Assembly (NCBI RefSeq): GCF_009765825.1
Contig: NZ_LMUR01000018.1
Location: 1,340,489-1,404,488 of the forward strand
DNA from: Granulicella sp. L60
GTDB taxonomy: Bacteria; Acidobacteriota; Terriglobia; Terriglobales; Acidobacteriaceae
Length of the DNA: 64,000 nucleotides
Reading direction: 5' to 3'
Shown piece after piece: positions 35,031-44,190 of the stretch. How positions within the stretch are numbered: position 1 is the stretch's first letter; each line of letters starts with the position of its first letter. Below the pieces are notes generated by a model. It searched no databases. It was not told where the DNA came from and was given only the letters and a program-made list of their open reading frames with translations. The translations under genes and the position numbers were made by a program.

Positions 35031-36260
35031 GTGGTAAATCAGAGTCTCTCCAGCCACCAATCTTCAAGCACCCAGCATCTACCTAGCCAGAGTACTCCCG
35101 GCAGAGCGCACGGCGAGCCCTTCACCGGTAAAAGACGGCAATCAAACGCAATCGATAGACAGGCGGCAATCAGAGCCAGCAACGCCCAGGGAAAACCCAG
35201 AACAACAGGAGAAGATGCCATTTCCGCCGCCGATCCCATCCTCGACCGTCCCATCCCTCCGCAGCTTCAGCGGCGCATCTGGGATCTCGTCTCGCGCTCA
35301 CCGCTCCATTCGCTCTGGAACCTGCAGGGCATTCCCATTCGCGTCATCGCAAAACACACCTGGCGATCGTTGCTTGACGACAATCTTGTAGGACGTGCCG
35401 CCGAGTTGGGCTTTTACTTCATCTTTGCCCTCTTCCCCAGCCTTCTCACCGCAACCTCCCTGCTCGGCCTCGCTGCCAAATCAGCCTCAAAGATCTACTA
35501 CTCGCTGCTGGGTTATCTCTCCATCGTCATCCCGCCCGACGCGATGCACATGGTGCTTGGCACCTTCAGCCAGATCACCTCTTCGGCGACCAGCGGCAAA
35601 CTCACCTTCGACTTCGTCTTCGCGATCTGGTCGGCCTCGGTCGGCTTCTCCGCTATTCAGGACTCGCTCAACGTCGCCTACAAGGTCAAGGAGACTCGCT
35701 CATATATGGGCGCTCGCATGTCCGCGATTGGCGCAACCATGCTGCTCTCCGTGCTGGTCACCCTGATGCTGGCCTCGCTGCTCGGCGCAGACTTCTTCGC
35801 CCGCATGGCTTATCTGCGCGTCGATCACGGTTTTCTCGCAGCCATCCTCGCCTTGACCGCGCGTAGTCTGGGTTGGCTCCTCGCGTTTGTTCTCCTGTCA
35901 CTCTTCTTCGCAGTCATCTACTACTTCGCGCCCGACGTAAAAAAGAGCCACTGGCACTGGCTCACTCCGGGCGCTGCGATCGGGATCGTCGGTTGGATTC
36001 TGGCCTCTCTCGGCCTGCGCGCTTACGTCCACCTCTTCGGGGGCTACTCGGTTGCGTACGGCTCATTGGGCGCGGTGATTATTCTGTTGACGTGGTTCTA
36101 TCTCAGCGGATTAATGCTTCTTCTTGGCGCTGAGATTAACAGTGAAATAGAAGCCGCCGCTGCAGCCAGGCATCTGCTCGCCACGGAGCAGATCAACCTC
36201 ACCACAACGGCGGACTCTACAACTTCGACTGAGCCTTCCAGCACTCAGCCAGCAGCTTGA
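35031..36260 (+). CDS. YihY/BrkB family membrane protein
   Basis: 409 residues from GTG 35031, with a long Ser/Gln-rich N-tail (to about 85) of doubtful reality; the family domain begins at TWRSLLDDNLVGRAAELGFY. Six transmembrane segments; landmark text FPSLLTATSLLGL, FIWSASVGFSAIQDSLNVAY-like block, and YGSLGAVIILLTWFYLSGLM near the end. Function of YihY proteins is not settled. Ends 1 bp from the convergent M61 peptidase stop. Confidence 0.9.
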   Translation: MVNQSLSSHQSSSTQHLPSQSTPGRAHGEPFTGKRRQSNAIDRQAAIRASNAQGKPRTTGEDAISAADPILDRPIPPQLQRRIWDLVSRSPLHSLWNLQGIPIRVIAKHTWRSLLDDNLVGRAAELGFYFIFALFPSLLTATSLLGLAAKSASKIYYSLLGYLSIVIPPDAMHMVLGTFSQITSSATSGKLTFDFVFAIWSASVGFSAIQDSLNVAYKVKETRSYMGARMSAIGATMLLSVLVTLMLASLLGADFFARMAYLRVDHGFLAAILALTARSLGWLLAFVLLSLFFAVIYYFAPDVKKSHWHWLTPGAAIGIVGWILASLGLRAYVHLFGGYSVAYGSLGAVIILLTWFYLSGLMLLLGAEINSEIEAAAAARHLLATEQINLTTTADSTTSTEPSSTQPAA

Positions 36261-36261
36261 G

Positions 36262-38139
36262 CTACTTCGTCTCCGGCTTCAGGATGTCGTCCAGCCTGTC
36301 CGGCACGCCCGCCACCCGATCCAGCCGTGGATAACGTTCGCCACCGTGATAGTCCAGCTTCACCACCTTGTAGTACCCGGTGTTCTCGACGATCAGTTCC
36401 ACCGCCGGGCCCGAGTCCTTGCTGTTATGCACAGCTGCCTTCAGTACATCGGGCGTGAAGGCGCGTCCGTTCACGGCGAGGATCTTCATCCCCGGTCCGA
36501 TGCCGCCCTTGTCTGCAGCGCTTTCCTTCAGCACGTCGTAGATGCCGCCCGACTTGCCGACGCGCATGCCGATCGAGTACCAGAAGTTGAATGTTCCACT
36601 CTCGGCATCGGCCAGCTCACTCCAGGAATTCGGTTTGTCGGTGTACTCCAGCTTGTAGCCGCCGTTCTCCAACCCACCCAGCGGCGCATGGTAGGAGTTC
36701 GAGTCCAGCCGCGACCGCAGGAAGGTAGCCCAGTCGTTCGGCACCACGCTGTTCAGGCCCGCAACCACATCTTCAAACGTGTATGGCACGACCTTGGGAG
36801 GTGTGTCGCCGCCCAGCCCATGGAACTTCGCCACAAAGTCGTTCAGGCTCTTCTTGCCGTCGGTCATCTTGCGAATCGTCGTATCCACATCCAGCCAGAT
36901 CAGCTCGCCCTCATCGTAATAATCGAGCGAGAGCCGCCAGCTATCCCAGCCACCGCCTGCATCATTCAGAACCTGTGCCGACCGCGCCGTGTCCTGCACG
37001 TCTCTCCAAGTGCGGCCCGGACGATTGTCATACTCCGCAGCAATCGTCGAAAGCCTTTGCTTGTACTGTTCCGCAGTCCAGATGCCTGACCGCGCCGCCA
37101 GCACATCGCCCAGGTACTCCGTCAAGCCTTCGTAGACCCAAAGCAGATCGCCGATCATCGGCTTCTGATAGTCGCTGGTAGCCAGACCAGCAGGCCTGCG
37201 GTACTTGCCGTTCCAGCTATGAGTAAACTCGTGCGGCAGCAGCAGGCCATCGAGTACGAACTCGCGGTCGTCGGAAAATGTCGTCGCCATCACACGGTCG
37301 TCGCTCGACTGATGATGCTCAAGGCCGAAGTGCGCCACCTCGTCGCTCAACGTCACCAGGAAGTGATACGAGCCATAGTGCCTGCTCTTGTACAGCGCAC
37401 CGGTCTCCCGCACCAGTTTATTGAACTCGTCGATATGCTTCTGCGAGAGCTCAATCTCTTCCGGCCCGTCCGCAGCCATATCCAGGTAATGCTTCGGTGA
37501 AATCTCCGGAGCCAAAGCTACTTCCCTGAAGTACCGCCCAGCCAGCACGGGCGAATCCACCAATTGCTCCAGGCTCACCGTCTTGAACTGTGCCGACTCA
37601 CCCGAGCCGCCATCCTTGTCCAGCGCCGTCGCAAACTTCCACCCGCTAGGCACCTTCACCGAAGGCGTAAACATCACCTTGCTCGCGCTCTTGCCTTCAG
37701 GATAGACCAGCAGCGTATTCCAGCTCAGCAGCGCCAGGTTCTCGCTGGTCGAGCCTCCAGCAGTAAACTCGCCTCCAACCACCGCAAGAAAGTCGATCTT
37801 CATCTCAAGCTGCGTCACGCCCTGCGGCACCGTCACGTGATACGCATACATATCTACCTGATCCCGCTCCCACTTCACCGGCTGCCCATTGGCCGTAATC
37901 ATAAAACCAGCCATATTGCCGAGCGGCCCGGTCGGCCCATGCTCGCCTGGAATCCACTTCGGATACACCACCGTCAAGGGTCCCGCGGTCACCGGCATCA
38001 CCTCGGTCGCATGCAGAATCTTCCGCGGAGCGTCCGTCAGGTCCACACTCAGCGTAATCGGCGCCGTCTGCGCCATCGCCACACCAGCACTCAAAGCCAG
38101 AGCTAGACCTGCTCCAGCCACGTTCCTTCGAACATCCAT
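36262..38139 (-). CDS. M61 family (glycyl aminopeptidase-like) peptidase with PDZ domain
   Basis: 625 residues, exported (signal peptide 1-23, LALALSAGVAMAQ). N-terminal beta domain, thermolysin-like catalytic core with LPHEFTHSWNGKYRRP (His303, Glu304, His307) and the third zinc ligand in DLLWVYEGLTEYLGD, and a PDZ domain at about 500-600 (GIGPGMKILAVNGRAF). M61 enzymes cleave N-terminal glycine or alanine from peptides; this one would act in the periplasm. Single gene. Confidence 0.94.
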   Translation of the reverse strand: MDVRRNVAGAGLALALSAGVAMAQTAPITLSVDLTDAPRKILHATEVMPVTAGPLTVVYPKWIPGEHGPTGPLGNMAGFMITANGQPVKWERDQVDMYAYHVTVPQGVTQLEMKIDFLAVVGGEFTAGGSTSENLALLSWNTLLVYPEGKSASKVMFTPSVKVPSGWKFATALDKDGGSGESAQFKTVSLEQLVDSPVLAGRYFREVALAPEISPKHYLDMAADGPEEIELSQKHIDEFNKLVRETGALYKSRHYGSYHFLVTLSDEVAHFGLEHHQSSDDRVMATTFSDDREFVLDGLLLPHEFTHSWNGKYRRPAGLATSDYQKPMIGDLLWVYEGLTEYLGDVLAARSGIWTAEQYKQRLSTIAAEYDNRPGRTWRDVQDTARSAQVLNDAGGGWDSWRLSLDYYDEGELIWLDVDTTIRKMTDGKKSLNDFVAKFHGLGGDTPPKVVPYTFEDVVAGLNSVVPNDWATFLRSRLDSNSYHAPLGGLENGGYKLEYTDKPNSWSELADAESGTFNFWYSIGMRVGKSGGIYDVLKESAADKGGIGPGMKILAVNGRAFTPDVLKAAVHNSKDSGPAVELIVENTGYYKVVKLDYHGGERYPRLDRVAGVPDRLDDILKPETK

Positions 38140-38207
38140 CAGTCGTTCCGCCTTTTTCGTTGCAGCTATTGATAAACCGCATCCAGTCTAACGTGTACCT
38201 CTGTCGC

Positions 38208-38229
38208 AATTGCAAATGCATTTGCAATT
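38208..38229. promoter_or_regulatory. Perfect 22-bp palindrome between M61 and HNH genes
   Basis: AATTGCAAATG and its exact reverse complement, without spacer. It lies 69 bp from the M61 start (38139) and 79 bp before the HNH ATG (38309), in the shared divergent control region. Likely a dimeric regulator site, owner unknown. Confidence 0.55.
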
Positions 38230-38308
38230 AATGTGCAGAGTCTTGCACATAGCACCGAATACAGTGCGTTTTGTTCGTTCCAGTTGTCTCCCCGATCATC
38301 TTTTTTGC

Positions 38309-38923
38309 ATGTCAAACGTCGTCATAGAAGGAGAGGAACCCGCATTATCATCCCCAAGCGGCCTCGCCCGCCCTATCCTTGAAGGCAGCATGCTTGTCTC
38401 CCGCACCCTGCCCGGTGGCCGCACCACGCGCGAAGCTCTCCCTCTCGGGCCGAACAGCCTGCCGCTCTGCCGCTGGTGCGACCTCGAGATCCTCGCCAGA
38501 CGCCGTCGCACCTTCTGCAGCGACTACTGCGTTCACCAGTGGCGTCTCCGCACCGATCCCGGCTACCTCCGCGACCAGGTCTTCGCTCGCGACCACGGCA
38601 TCTGCGCCGTCTGTAGCATCGACACCCTCGCCGCTTATGCTGCCCTCAAGCGCGCCCGAGGTCCCGCCCGCGCCGCCGGCCTCCGTCTCTACGGCATGAA
38701 GTCCATCACCACCCGCCGCAGCCTGTGGGACGCCGACCACATCCTCCCCGTAGCCGAGGGCGGCGGCCAGTGCGACCTCGACAACCTCCGCACCCTCTGC
38801 CTGCTCTGCCACCGCGAAGCGACCGCCCAGCTCCGCATTCGGCTCTCAGCAAAACGTCCCTCCATCAGCGGCGAACTCGTTGCCGCCGGTAAAGGAAGGT
38901 CGAAGATCGAATCAATCTCCTGA
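38309..38923 (+). CDS. HNH endonuclease domain protein
   Basis: 204 residues from ATG 38309. A CRWCDLEILARRRRTFCSDY treble-clef pair of Cys is followed by GICAVC, then DADHILPVAEGGGQCDLDNL and TLCLLCHREATA: the HNH core with Asp-His, Asn and His, and two zinc-binding CxxC pairs. Stand-alone HNH proteins of this kind cut DNA or RNA; no methylase or phage gene is nearby to place it in restriction or mobile DNA. A frame open upstream to 38210 crosses the palindrome and is not favoured. Confidence 0.85.
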   Translation: MSNVVIEGEEPALSSPSGLARPILEGSMLVSRTLPGGRTTREALPLGPNSLPLCRWCDLEILARRRRTFCSDYCVHQWRLRTDPGYLRDQVFARDHGICAVCSIDTLAAYAALKRARGPARAAGLRLYGMKSITTRRSLWDADHILPVAEGGGQCDLDNLRTLCLLCHREATAQLRIRLSAKRPSISGELVAAGKGRSKIESIS

Positions 38924-39030
38924 AGGCCGTTCTTCCGAAGATTGGTCTCATCTCTTCATTCGGCTGCTACCATTATTTTCTTCGTCATCTGTTTGCGCAC
39001 AACGGGCCTGCTTCTGATAACTGGAGCTTG

Positions 39031-40203
39031 ATGCGAGAAGAACAGACTCATAATCGACTTTGGATCGTCATGCTCGTCGTCCTCGGCGGAGCGGCTGTCA
39101 TTTCGCTCGTCCTGGGTATTCGCCACGCCTTTGAGTATGGAAGCCACGACCTTCAGTGGTCCGACGCGCGTCTGCTGAGCCAGCATATCGATCCATGGCA
39201 GGAGCAACTTTCCCGTCTTCCACACCATCCTTCACACTTCAGCCCGCCGAACTACCTCCATCTCTTCTATCTTCTTTTGCTACCCTGCGGTCTCCTCAGC
39301 TTTCACACAGCGCAGATCGTCTGGTGCGTGGGTAACATCTGCCTCTCCATTCTCGTCGTGCTACTGCTGCAAAGGCTCTTTTCACTCGATCGCTTCCAGA
39401 CCACTCTTGTCCTCTGTCTTCTGTGGATGAGCGCGCCCTTTCGAGTCACTCTCGAAGTTGGCCAGGTAAGCCTCTTCGAGTTGTTTTTTTTCTGTGCAGC
39501 CTATGTTGCCCTCTCTACATGGCTCTCCGGCATCTGCCTGGGATTCAGTCTTGTGAAGTACAGCTTTTCGCCTGTAGTCGGACTTCTGTTTCTCCTCCGC
39601 GGCCGGATACGTTTGCTTCTGATCGCGGCCGGTGTGCTTGTCGTGGGGTTGATTGGCGTACACCTATTGCTGCCTACGCCTTTGCTTCGACTGGCAGCCG
39701 AACCGTTTCTCGTCTCACGAGTCGCCGTGAACCCCGGCATAGCCGACCTAATGACCTTCACGGAGTACTTCTTCACATACCTGGGCGCGAACGCCCGCGC
39801 GGTCAATCTCTCCTATGCAGTAGCCTTTGCCTGCAGCCTTCTCTACACCATCTTCCTAAGTCGCTTTCGTCTCTCCAAGGGCGCCGAGCTTACCCTCGTC
39901 TCGCTCGCAAGCCTATTCCTGTTCAAGCACCTTATCTACGACTACGTCTTTCTCGCGATTCCTCTCTCCTACGCCCTCAGTCGGTACTCATCTCGAAGAA
40001 GCCGGCCGGTCTTTCTTGGCATATTCGTCTTCTGGTTCCTCGCCACATTCCTAAACCGCGCCATACACGGGTTCAACGTCAATCTGGTCGGCCTCGCCAT
40101 CAACGTTGGTCTTCTTGCGGTGCTTCTCGCTTACACGACCTACTTCGTTATCCAGGAAGAATCGCGGACCAGGGAAACTCCAGACGCCGAAGCTCGTCCA
40201 TAG
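39031..40203 (+). CDS. Polytopic membrane protein, DUF2029/GT87-like
   Basis: 390 residues from ATG 39031, about nine to ten transmembrane helices. N-terminal luminal region has HDLQWSDARLLSQHIDPWQE, then NYLHLFYLLLLPCG, and a mid-protein ICLGFSLVKYSFSPVVGLLF resembling the DUF2029 (GT87 mannosyltransferase) layout with an Asp in the first loop. Probably a polyprenyl-phosphate-sugar-dependent glycosyltransferase; moderate certainty. Single gene. Confidence 0.7.
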   Translation: MREEQTHNRLWIVMLVVLGGAAVISLVLGIRHAFEYGSHDLQWSDARLLSQHIDPWQEQLSRLPHHPSHFSPPNYLHLFYLLLLPCGLLSFHTAQIVWCVGNICLSILVVLLLQRLFSLDRFQTTLVLCLLWMSAPFRVTLEVGQVSLFELFFFCAAYVALSTWLSGICLGFSLVKYSFSPVVGLLFLLRGRIRLLLIAAGVLVVGLIGVHLLLPTPLLRLAAEPFLVSRVAVNPGIADLMTFTEYFFTYLGANARAVNLSYAVAFACSLLYTIFLSRFRLSKGAELTLVSLASLFLFKHLIYDYVFLAIPLSYALSRYSSRRSRPVFLGIFVFWFLATFLNRAIHGFNVNLVGLAINVGLLAVLLAYTTYFVIQEESRTRETPDAEARP

Positions 40204-40478
40204 CCTCCAGACAGCATGAAGGCCGTATGCACATCCATAAGGAGATGGGGAGAGGGAGATGGGGACCGAAAATCCACATTTCCACCCTCGTCCACATGCA
40301 TTTGCACCACTTCTGCCCCTTGTTGTTCGCCCCCATCGCGCCTACTCTCAAACAGTGCAGATTAACCAGACAGTAACCCGCGCTGCATGCGGCAATTTTT
40401 CGAAATCCACAGCAAAAGCCCCGTTATTCTTCATTCTGTAGCATTCGAACCGCTTGAATAGGGGTATTCGCACAGCTA

Positions 40479-40530
40479 ACACAACATGTTGTGCTTTATA
40501 CTTGACACACCCCATAGGGGGCGTTACTTT
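40479..40530 (+). promoter_or_regulatory. nrdJ promoter with likely NrdR boxes
   Basis: ACACAACATGTTGTGC (40479-40494) holds a 14-bp perfect palindrome and fits the NrdR box pattern ACAC-N8-GTGT closely. A second, weaker dyad ACACCCCATAGGGGGC is at 40507-40522. A promoter TTGACA (40502-40507), 17 bp, TACTTT (40525-40530) overlaps the second dyad. NrdR represses ribonucleotide reductase genes when dATP is high. Box spacing (about 28 bp start to start) is slightly short of the usual three helical turns. Confidence 0.6.
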
Positions 40531-40721
40531 CACGACTGCAACAACCCAATATTTCCGTTCGTTTTGTCTTTTAGACCGCTCCTCTGACGCCGACGCCTCC
40601 CCAGCCCGGTTCCATCTACCAGCGCTTTGAAGCAAAGAGGATGCCACCAGACAAGACCCGCTCATGAGCACGTAATGAGCCAAAAGCTTGAGTTTTTCAT
40701 CAAATTAGAAGGAGTTTTTCC
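40531..40721 (+). other. nrdJ leader region
   Basis: About 190 nt from the inferred promoter to the ATG, with small hairpin GCTCATGAGC and a good ribosome binding site AGAAGGAG at about 40710-40717. No cobalamin riboswitch core (B12 box) was recognised. The preceding stretch 40204-40478 holds no gene. Confidence 0.35.
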
Positions 40722-43700
40722 ATGGCGACCATTCCCAACCAGACCAAGACGGGCACTCAGACCACCACAGGCGCAACTTCCTACCAGACCGCCCCACCCT
40801 TCACCTCGCGTGCGCCCGGCCTGACCTTCGATCGCCACTTCACCAAACCCGGCATCTCCCCTTACGACGAGATCGTCTGGGAGCTTCGCGACGCCATCAT
40901 TCAGGACTTCAAGGGCAAGACCATCTTCGAGCAGAAGAACGTCGAGGTCCCCGCCGACTGGTCCATGACCGCGACTAATATCGTCGCCAGCAAGTACCTC
41001 CACGGCCTCATCGGCACCGGCGAGCGTGAGTCCGGAGTGCGTGCGCTGATCACCCGCGTCGCCGAGTCCATACGCGACTGGGGCATGACCGGCGGCTACT
41101 TCGCCACCCAGCAGGACGCCGACACCTTCTACGCCGAGCTCGCCCACCTTCTCCTCAACCAGAAGGTCGCCTTCAACTCGCCCGTCTGGTTCAACGTCGG
41201 CTGCGACCGCCTCGAGCCCAACTCCGACGCCCAGAACTGGCACTGGAACGCCACCTCCGGCAAGGTCGAGTTCTCCGTCACCGGCTACACCAAGCCCCAG
41301 TGCTCAGCCTGCTTCATCAACTCCGTGCAGGACTCGCTCGACTCCATCCTGACCCTCGCCAAGACCGAGGGCATGCTCTTTAAGTGGGGATCAGGCGCAG
41401 GCTCGAACCTCTCGAACATCCGCGGCTCTATGGAGACCCTCTCCGGCGGCGGTACCGCATCCGGCCCGCTCTCCTTCATGCGTGGCTTCGACGCCTTCGC
41501 CGGCGTCATCAAGTCCGGCGGCAAGACCCGTCGTGCCGCCAAGATGGTCATTTTAAACGTCGACCATCCCGACATTAACGAGTTCATCCAGTGCAAGGTG
41601 AACGAAGAGAAGAAGGCGTGGCACCTCGTCCAGGCCGGCTACGACGGCAGCGGTCCCGACTCCGAGGCCTACAGCTCCATCTTCTTCCAGAACGCCAACA
41701 ACTCCGTCCGCGTCAACGACGAGTTCATGCGCGCAGTCGAGACTGACGGCAGCTTCTCCACCCGCACCGTCAAGGAGCGTAACCCGGTCAAGGAGTACAA
41801 GGCCCGCGACATCATGCACAACATCGCCGAAGCCACCTGGCAGTGCGGCGATCCCGGCATGCAGTTCGACACCACCATCAACCGTTGGCACACCAGCAAG
41901 AACTCCGGCCGCATCAACGCCTCCAACCCCTGCTCGGAGTACATGTTCCTGGATGACTCCGCCTGCAACCTCGCGTCCTTCAATCTCCTGAAGTTCCTCA
42001 CCCCCGGCGGCCAGTTCGACATTCCCAGCTACCGTCACGCCATCGAGGTCGTCACCACCGCGATGGAGATCATCGTCGACGCAGCCGGTTACCCCACCGA
42101 GATGATCTCGAAGAACTCGCACGACTACCGCCCCCTCGGTCTCGGCTATGCGAACCTCGGCGCGCTCCTCATGGCCTTCGGTCTCCCCTACGACTCCGAC
42201 GCCGGCCGCGACTTCGCCGCCACCCTCACCTCCATCCTCTGCGGCGACGCCTACTGGCAGTCCTCCCGCATCGCCGAAACCTGCCCCGCCCTCGGCGCAG
42301 CCACGGCGCTCACCCAGCAGGCGCACATCGCCGGCGGAGCTTGCCCCGGCTTCTACGTCAACCGCGAGCCCTTCCTCGACGTCGTCCGCATGCACAGAGC
42401 GGAAGTGAACAAAATTGGAAAGTCGAAGACCAGCACCGAGCCCTTCTTCGTTCCCCAGCTCGACCAGCTCATCGAAGCCTCCCGCCACGCCTGGGACGGC
42501 GCACTCGCCCACGGCGAAAAGCACGGCTACCGCAACTCCCAGGTCACCGTCCTCGCCCCCACCGGCACCATCGGCTTCATGATGGACTGCGACACCACCG
42601 GCATCGAGCCTGACCTCGCCCTCGTCAAGTACAAGAAGCTCGTCGGCGGCGGCATGATCAAGATCGTCAACAACACCGTCCCCTCCGCCCTCATCAAGCT
42701 CGGCTACTCCGAGTCCGAGGTCAACGCCATCGTCAGCTACATCGACGCCACCGGCACCATCGAAGGCGCGCCCGCCATCAAGCCCGAGCACCTCGCCGTA
42801 TTCGACTGCAGCTTCAAGCCCTCCAAGGGAACCCGCAGCATCTCCTACATGGGCCACATCAAGATGATGGGCGCCACCCAGCCCTTCCTCTCCGGTGCCA
42901 TCTCCAAAACCGTCAACCTCCCCCAGGACTGCTCCGTCGACGACATCGCCGAGGCCTACATGGAGAGCTGGCGCCAGGGCCTCAAGGCCGTAGCCATCTA
43001 CCGCGACAACTCCAAGGGCACCCAGCCCCTCAACGTCTCCGCCTCCGACGGCAAAGCCCAGAAGGAGAAGCCGCTCGGCAACGTAGCCGCCGGCTCCATC
43101 GAGATCGAAGAAGCCGTCATCGCCGCCAAGGCCGCCGCCGCGCAGTCGGTCCAGGTCGCCCAGCAGAAGATCTCCGCTCTCGAGCTCCAGCTCAAGCAGA
43201 TCGCCGAAGCCGCCCTCCAGAACTCCGACTCCGTCGACGCCCAGTCTCCACCCCGCGCCGTCCGTCACCGTCTCCCTGCCGAGCGCGCCTCCGTCACCCA
43301 CAAGTTCGGCCTCGCCGGACACGAAGGCTACATCACCGTCGGGCTCTACCCCAACGGCCAGCCCGGCGAAATCTTCATCCGCATGGCCAAGGAAGGCTCC
43401 ACCGTCTCCGGACTCATGGACTCCTTCGCCACCGCCGTCTCCCTCGCCCTCCAGCACGGCGTTCCCCTCCGTGTCCTCTGCGAAAAGTTCGCCCACACCC
43501 GCTTCGAGCCCTCCGGCTGGACCGGCAACGAGCAGATCGGCTACGCCAAGTCGATCATGGACTATATCTTCCGCTGGATCCAGATCCGCTTCCTCTCCGG
43601 ACACCAGTTCGACCTCTTCGCCGGCCTCAGCCCGCAAAATCTCGGCCAGACCAGCATCCCCGTCGAAGGCACCGTCACCAGCCCCCAAAACGCCGTCAAC

Positions 43701-44063
43701 CTCAACGCCTCATCATCCTCAAGCGCCGTCATCCTGAGCGAACGGAGTGAGTCGAAGGACCCCGAAGCTCTTAGCCCCGCCACAACCGCCCAGAACCCTT
43801 CGGCTGCAAATGCAGGCGCAGAGTATGAGTTCTACACCACCCCGCCCCAGCAGGGAATCGCACCCGACCTCGCAGCCCGCAGCGGCCTCGAGTCATCCGC
43901 CCACGCCATGGAAGACCGAGGCATCTACCACGCCTCCGACGCCATGAAGTCCATGTACGACATGGGCGACTCACCCTCCTGCGCCACCTGCGGAGCCATC
44001 ATGACAAGAAGCGGCTCCTGCTACCGCTGCATGTCCTGCGGCAGCACAAGCGGCTGCAGCTGA
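40722..44063 (+). CDS. nrdJ: Adenosylcobalamin-dependent ribonucleotide reductase (class II)
   Basis: 1113 residues. Core barrel motifs: PQCSACFIN with Cys194/Cys197, active-site loop NPCSEYMFLDDSACNL (Asn402, Cys404, Glu406), VLAPTGTIGFMMDCDTTGIE and AYMESWRQGLKAVAIYRDNS. C-terminal tail with CATCGAIMTRSGSCYRCMSC holds the shuttle cysteines and a zinc ribbon. Makes deoxyribonucleotides using a radical from B12, with or without oxygen. Between core and tail (residues about 1003-1014) an interspersed repeat is read in frame (VILSERSESKD). Codon use is strongly biased to C-ending codons. Confidence 0.96.
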   Translation: MATIPNQTKTGTQTTTGATSYQTAPPFTSRAPGLTFDRHFTKPGISPYDEIVWELRDAIIQDFKGKTIFEQKNVEVPADWSMTATNIVASKYLHGLIGTGERESGVRALITRVAESIRDWGMTGGYFATQQDADTFYAELAHLLLNQKVAFNSPVWFNVGCDRLEPNSDAQNWHWNATSGKVEFSVTGYTKPQCSACFINSVQDSLDSILTLAKTEGMLFKWGSGAGSNLSNIRGSMETLSGGGTASGPLSFMRGFDAFAGVIKSGGKTRRAAKMVILNVDHPDINEFIQCKVNEEKKAWHLVQAGYDGSGPDSEAYSSIFFQNANNSVRVNDEFMRAVETDGSFSTRTVKERNPVKEYKARDIMHNIAEATWQCGDPGMQFDTTINRWHTSKNSGRINASNPCSEYMFLDDSACNLASFNLLKFLTPGGQFDIPSYRHAIEVVTTAMEIIVDAAGYPTEMISKNSHDYRPLGLGYANLGALLMAFGLPYDSDAGRDFAATLTSILCGDAYWQSSRIAETCPALGAATALTQQAHIAGGACPGFYVNREPFLDVVRMHRAEVNKIGKSKTSTEPFFVPQLDQLIEASRHAWDGALAHGEKHGYRNSQVTVLAPTGTIGFMMDCDTTGIEPDLALVKYKKLVGGGMIKIVNNTVPSALIKLGYSESEVNAIVSYIDATGTIEGAPAIKPEHLAVFDCSFKPSKGTRSISYMGHIKMMGATQPFLSGAISKTVNLPQDCSVDDIAEAYMESWRQGLKAVAIYRDNSKGTQPLNVSASDGKAQKEKPLGNVAAGSIEIEEAVIAAKAAAAQSVQVAQQKISALELQLKQIAEAALQNSDSVDAQSPPRAVRHRLPAERASVTHKFGLAGHEGYITVGLYPNGQPGEIFIRMAKEGSTVSGLMDSFATAVSLALQHGVPLRVLCEKFAHTRFEPSGWTGNEQIGYAKSIMDYIFRWIQIRFLSGHQFDLFAGLSPQNLGQTSIPVEGTVTSPQNAVNLNASSSSSAVILSERSESKDPEALSPATTAQNPSAANAGAEYEFYTTPPQQGIAPDLAARSGLESSAHAMEDRGIYHASDAMKSMYDMGDSPSCATCGAIMTRSGSCYRCMSCGSTSGCS
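43728..43762 (+). repeat. Interspersed repeat unit inside nrdJ coding sequence
   Basis: 35 bp (GTCATCCTGAGCGAACGGAG, continuing TGAGTCGAAGGACC) of the kind normally scattered between genes. Here it is in frame and encodes VILSERSESKDP in a low-complexity linker of NrdJ. A partly related unit (complement of CTCAGGATGACA) occurs at 12855-12868. Confidence 0.75.
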
Positions 44064-44190
44064 GGAAGATATTCGAGAAAGGGGCCTTGCTTGCTACTGG
44101 CGACAGTAAGGCTCATCACGTTTTATCAGAGTAAGCAACATACGTGAATGATTCTTTGGTAGTTCGATTTCCATGCACGGAGAGCTGCAA

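Noticed and set aside
40531..40721. Cobalamin riboswitch upstream of nrdJ
   Set aside because: Expected for a B12 gene, but no B12 box or matching stem order was recognised.
41553..43688. 711-codon minus-strand open frame
   Set aside because: Antisense to nrdJ; arises from its extreme C-ending codon bias. No motif.
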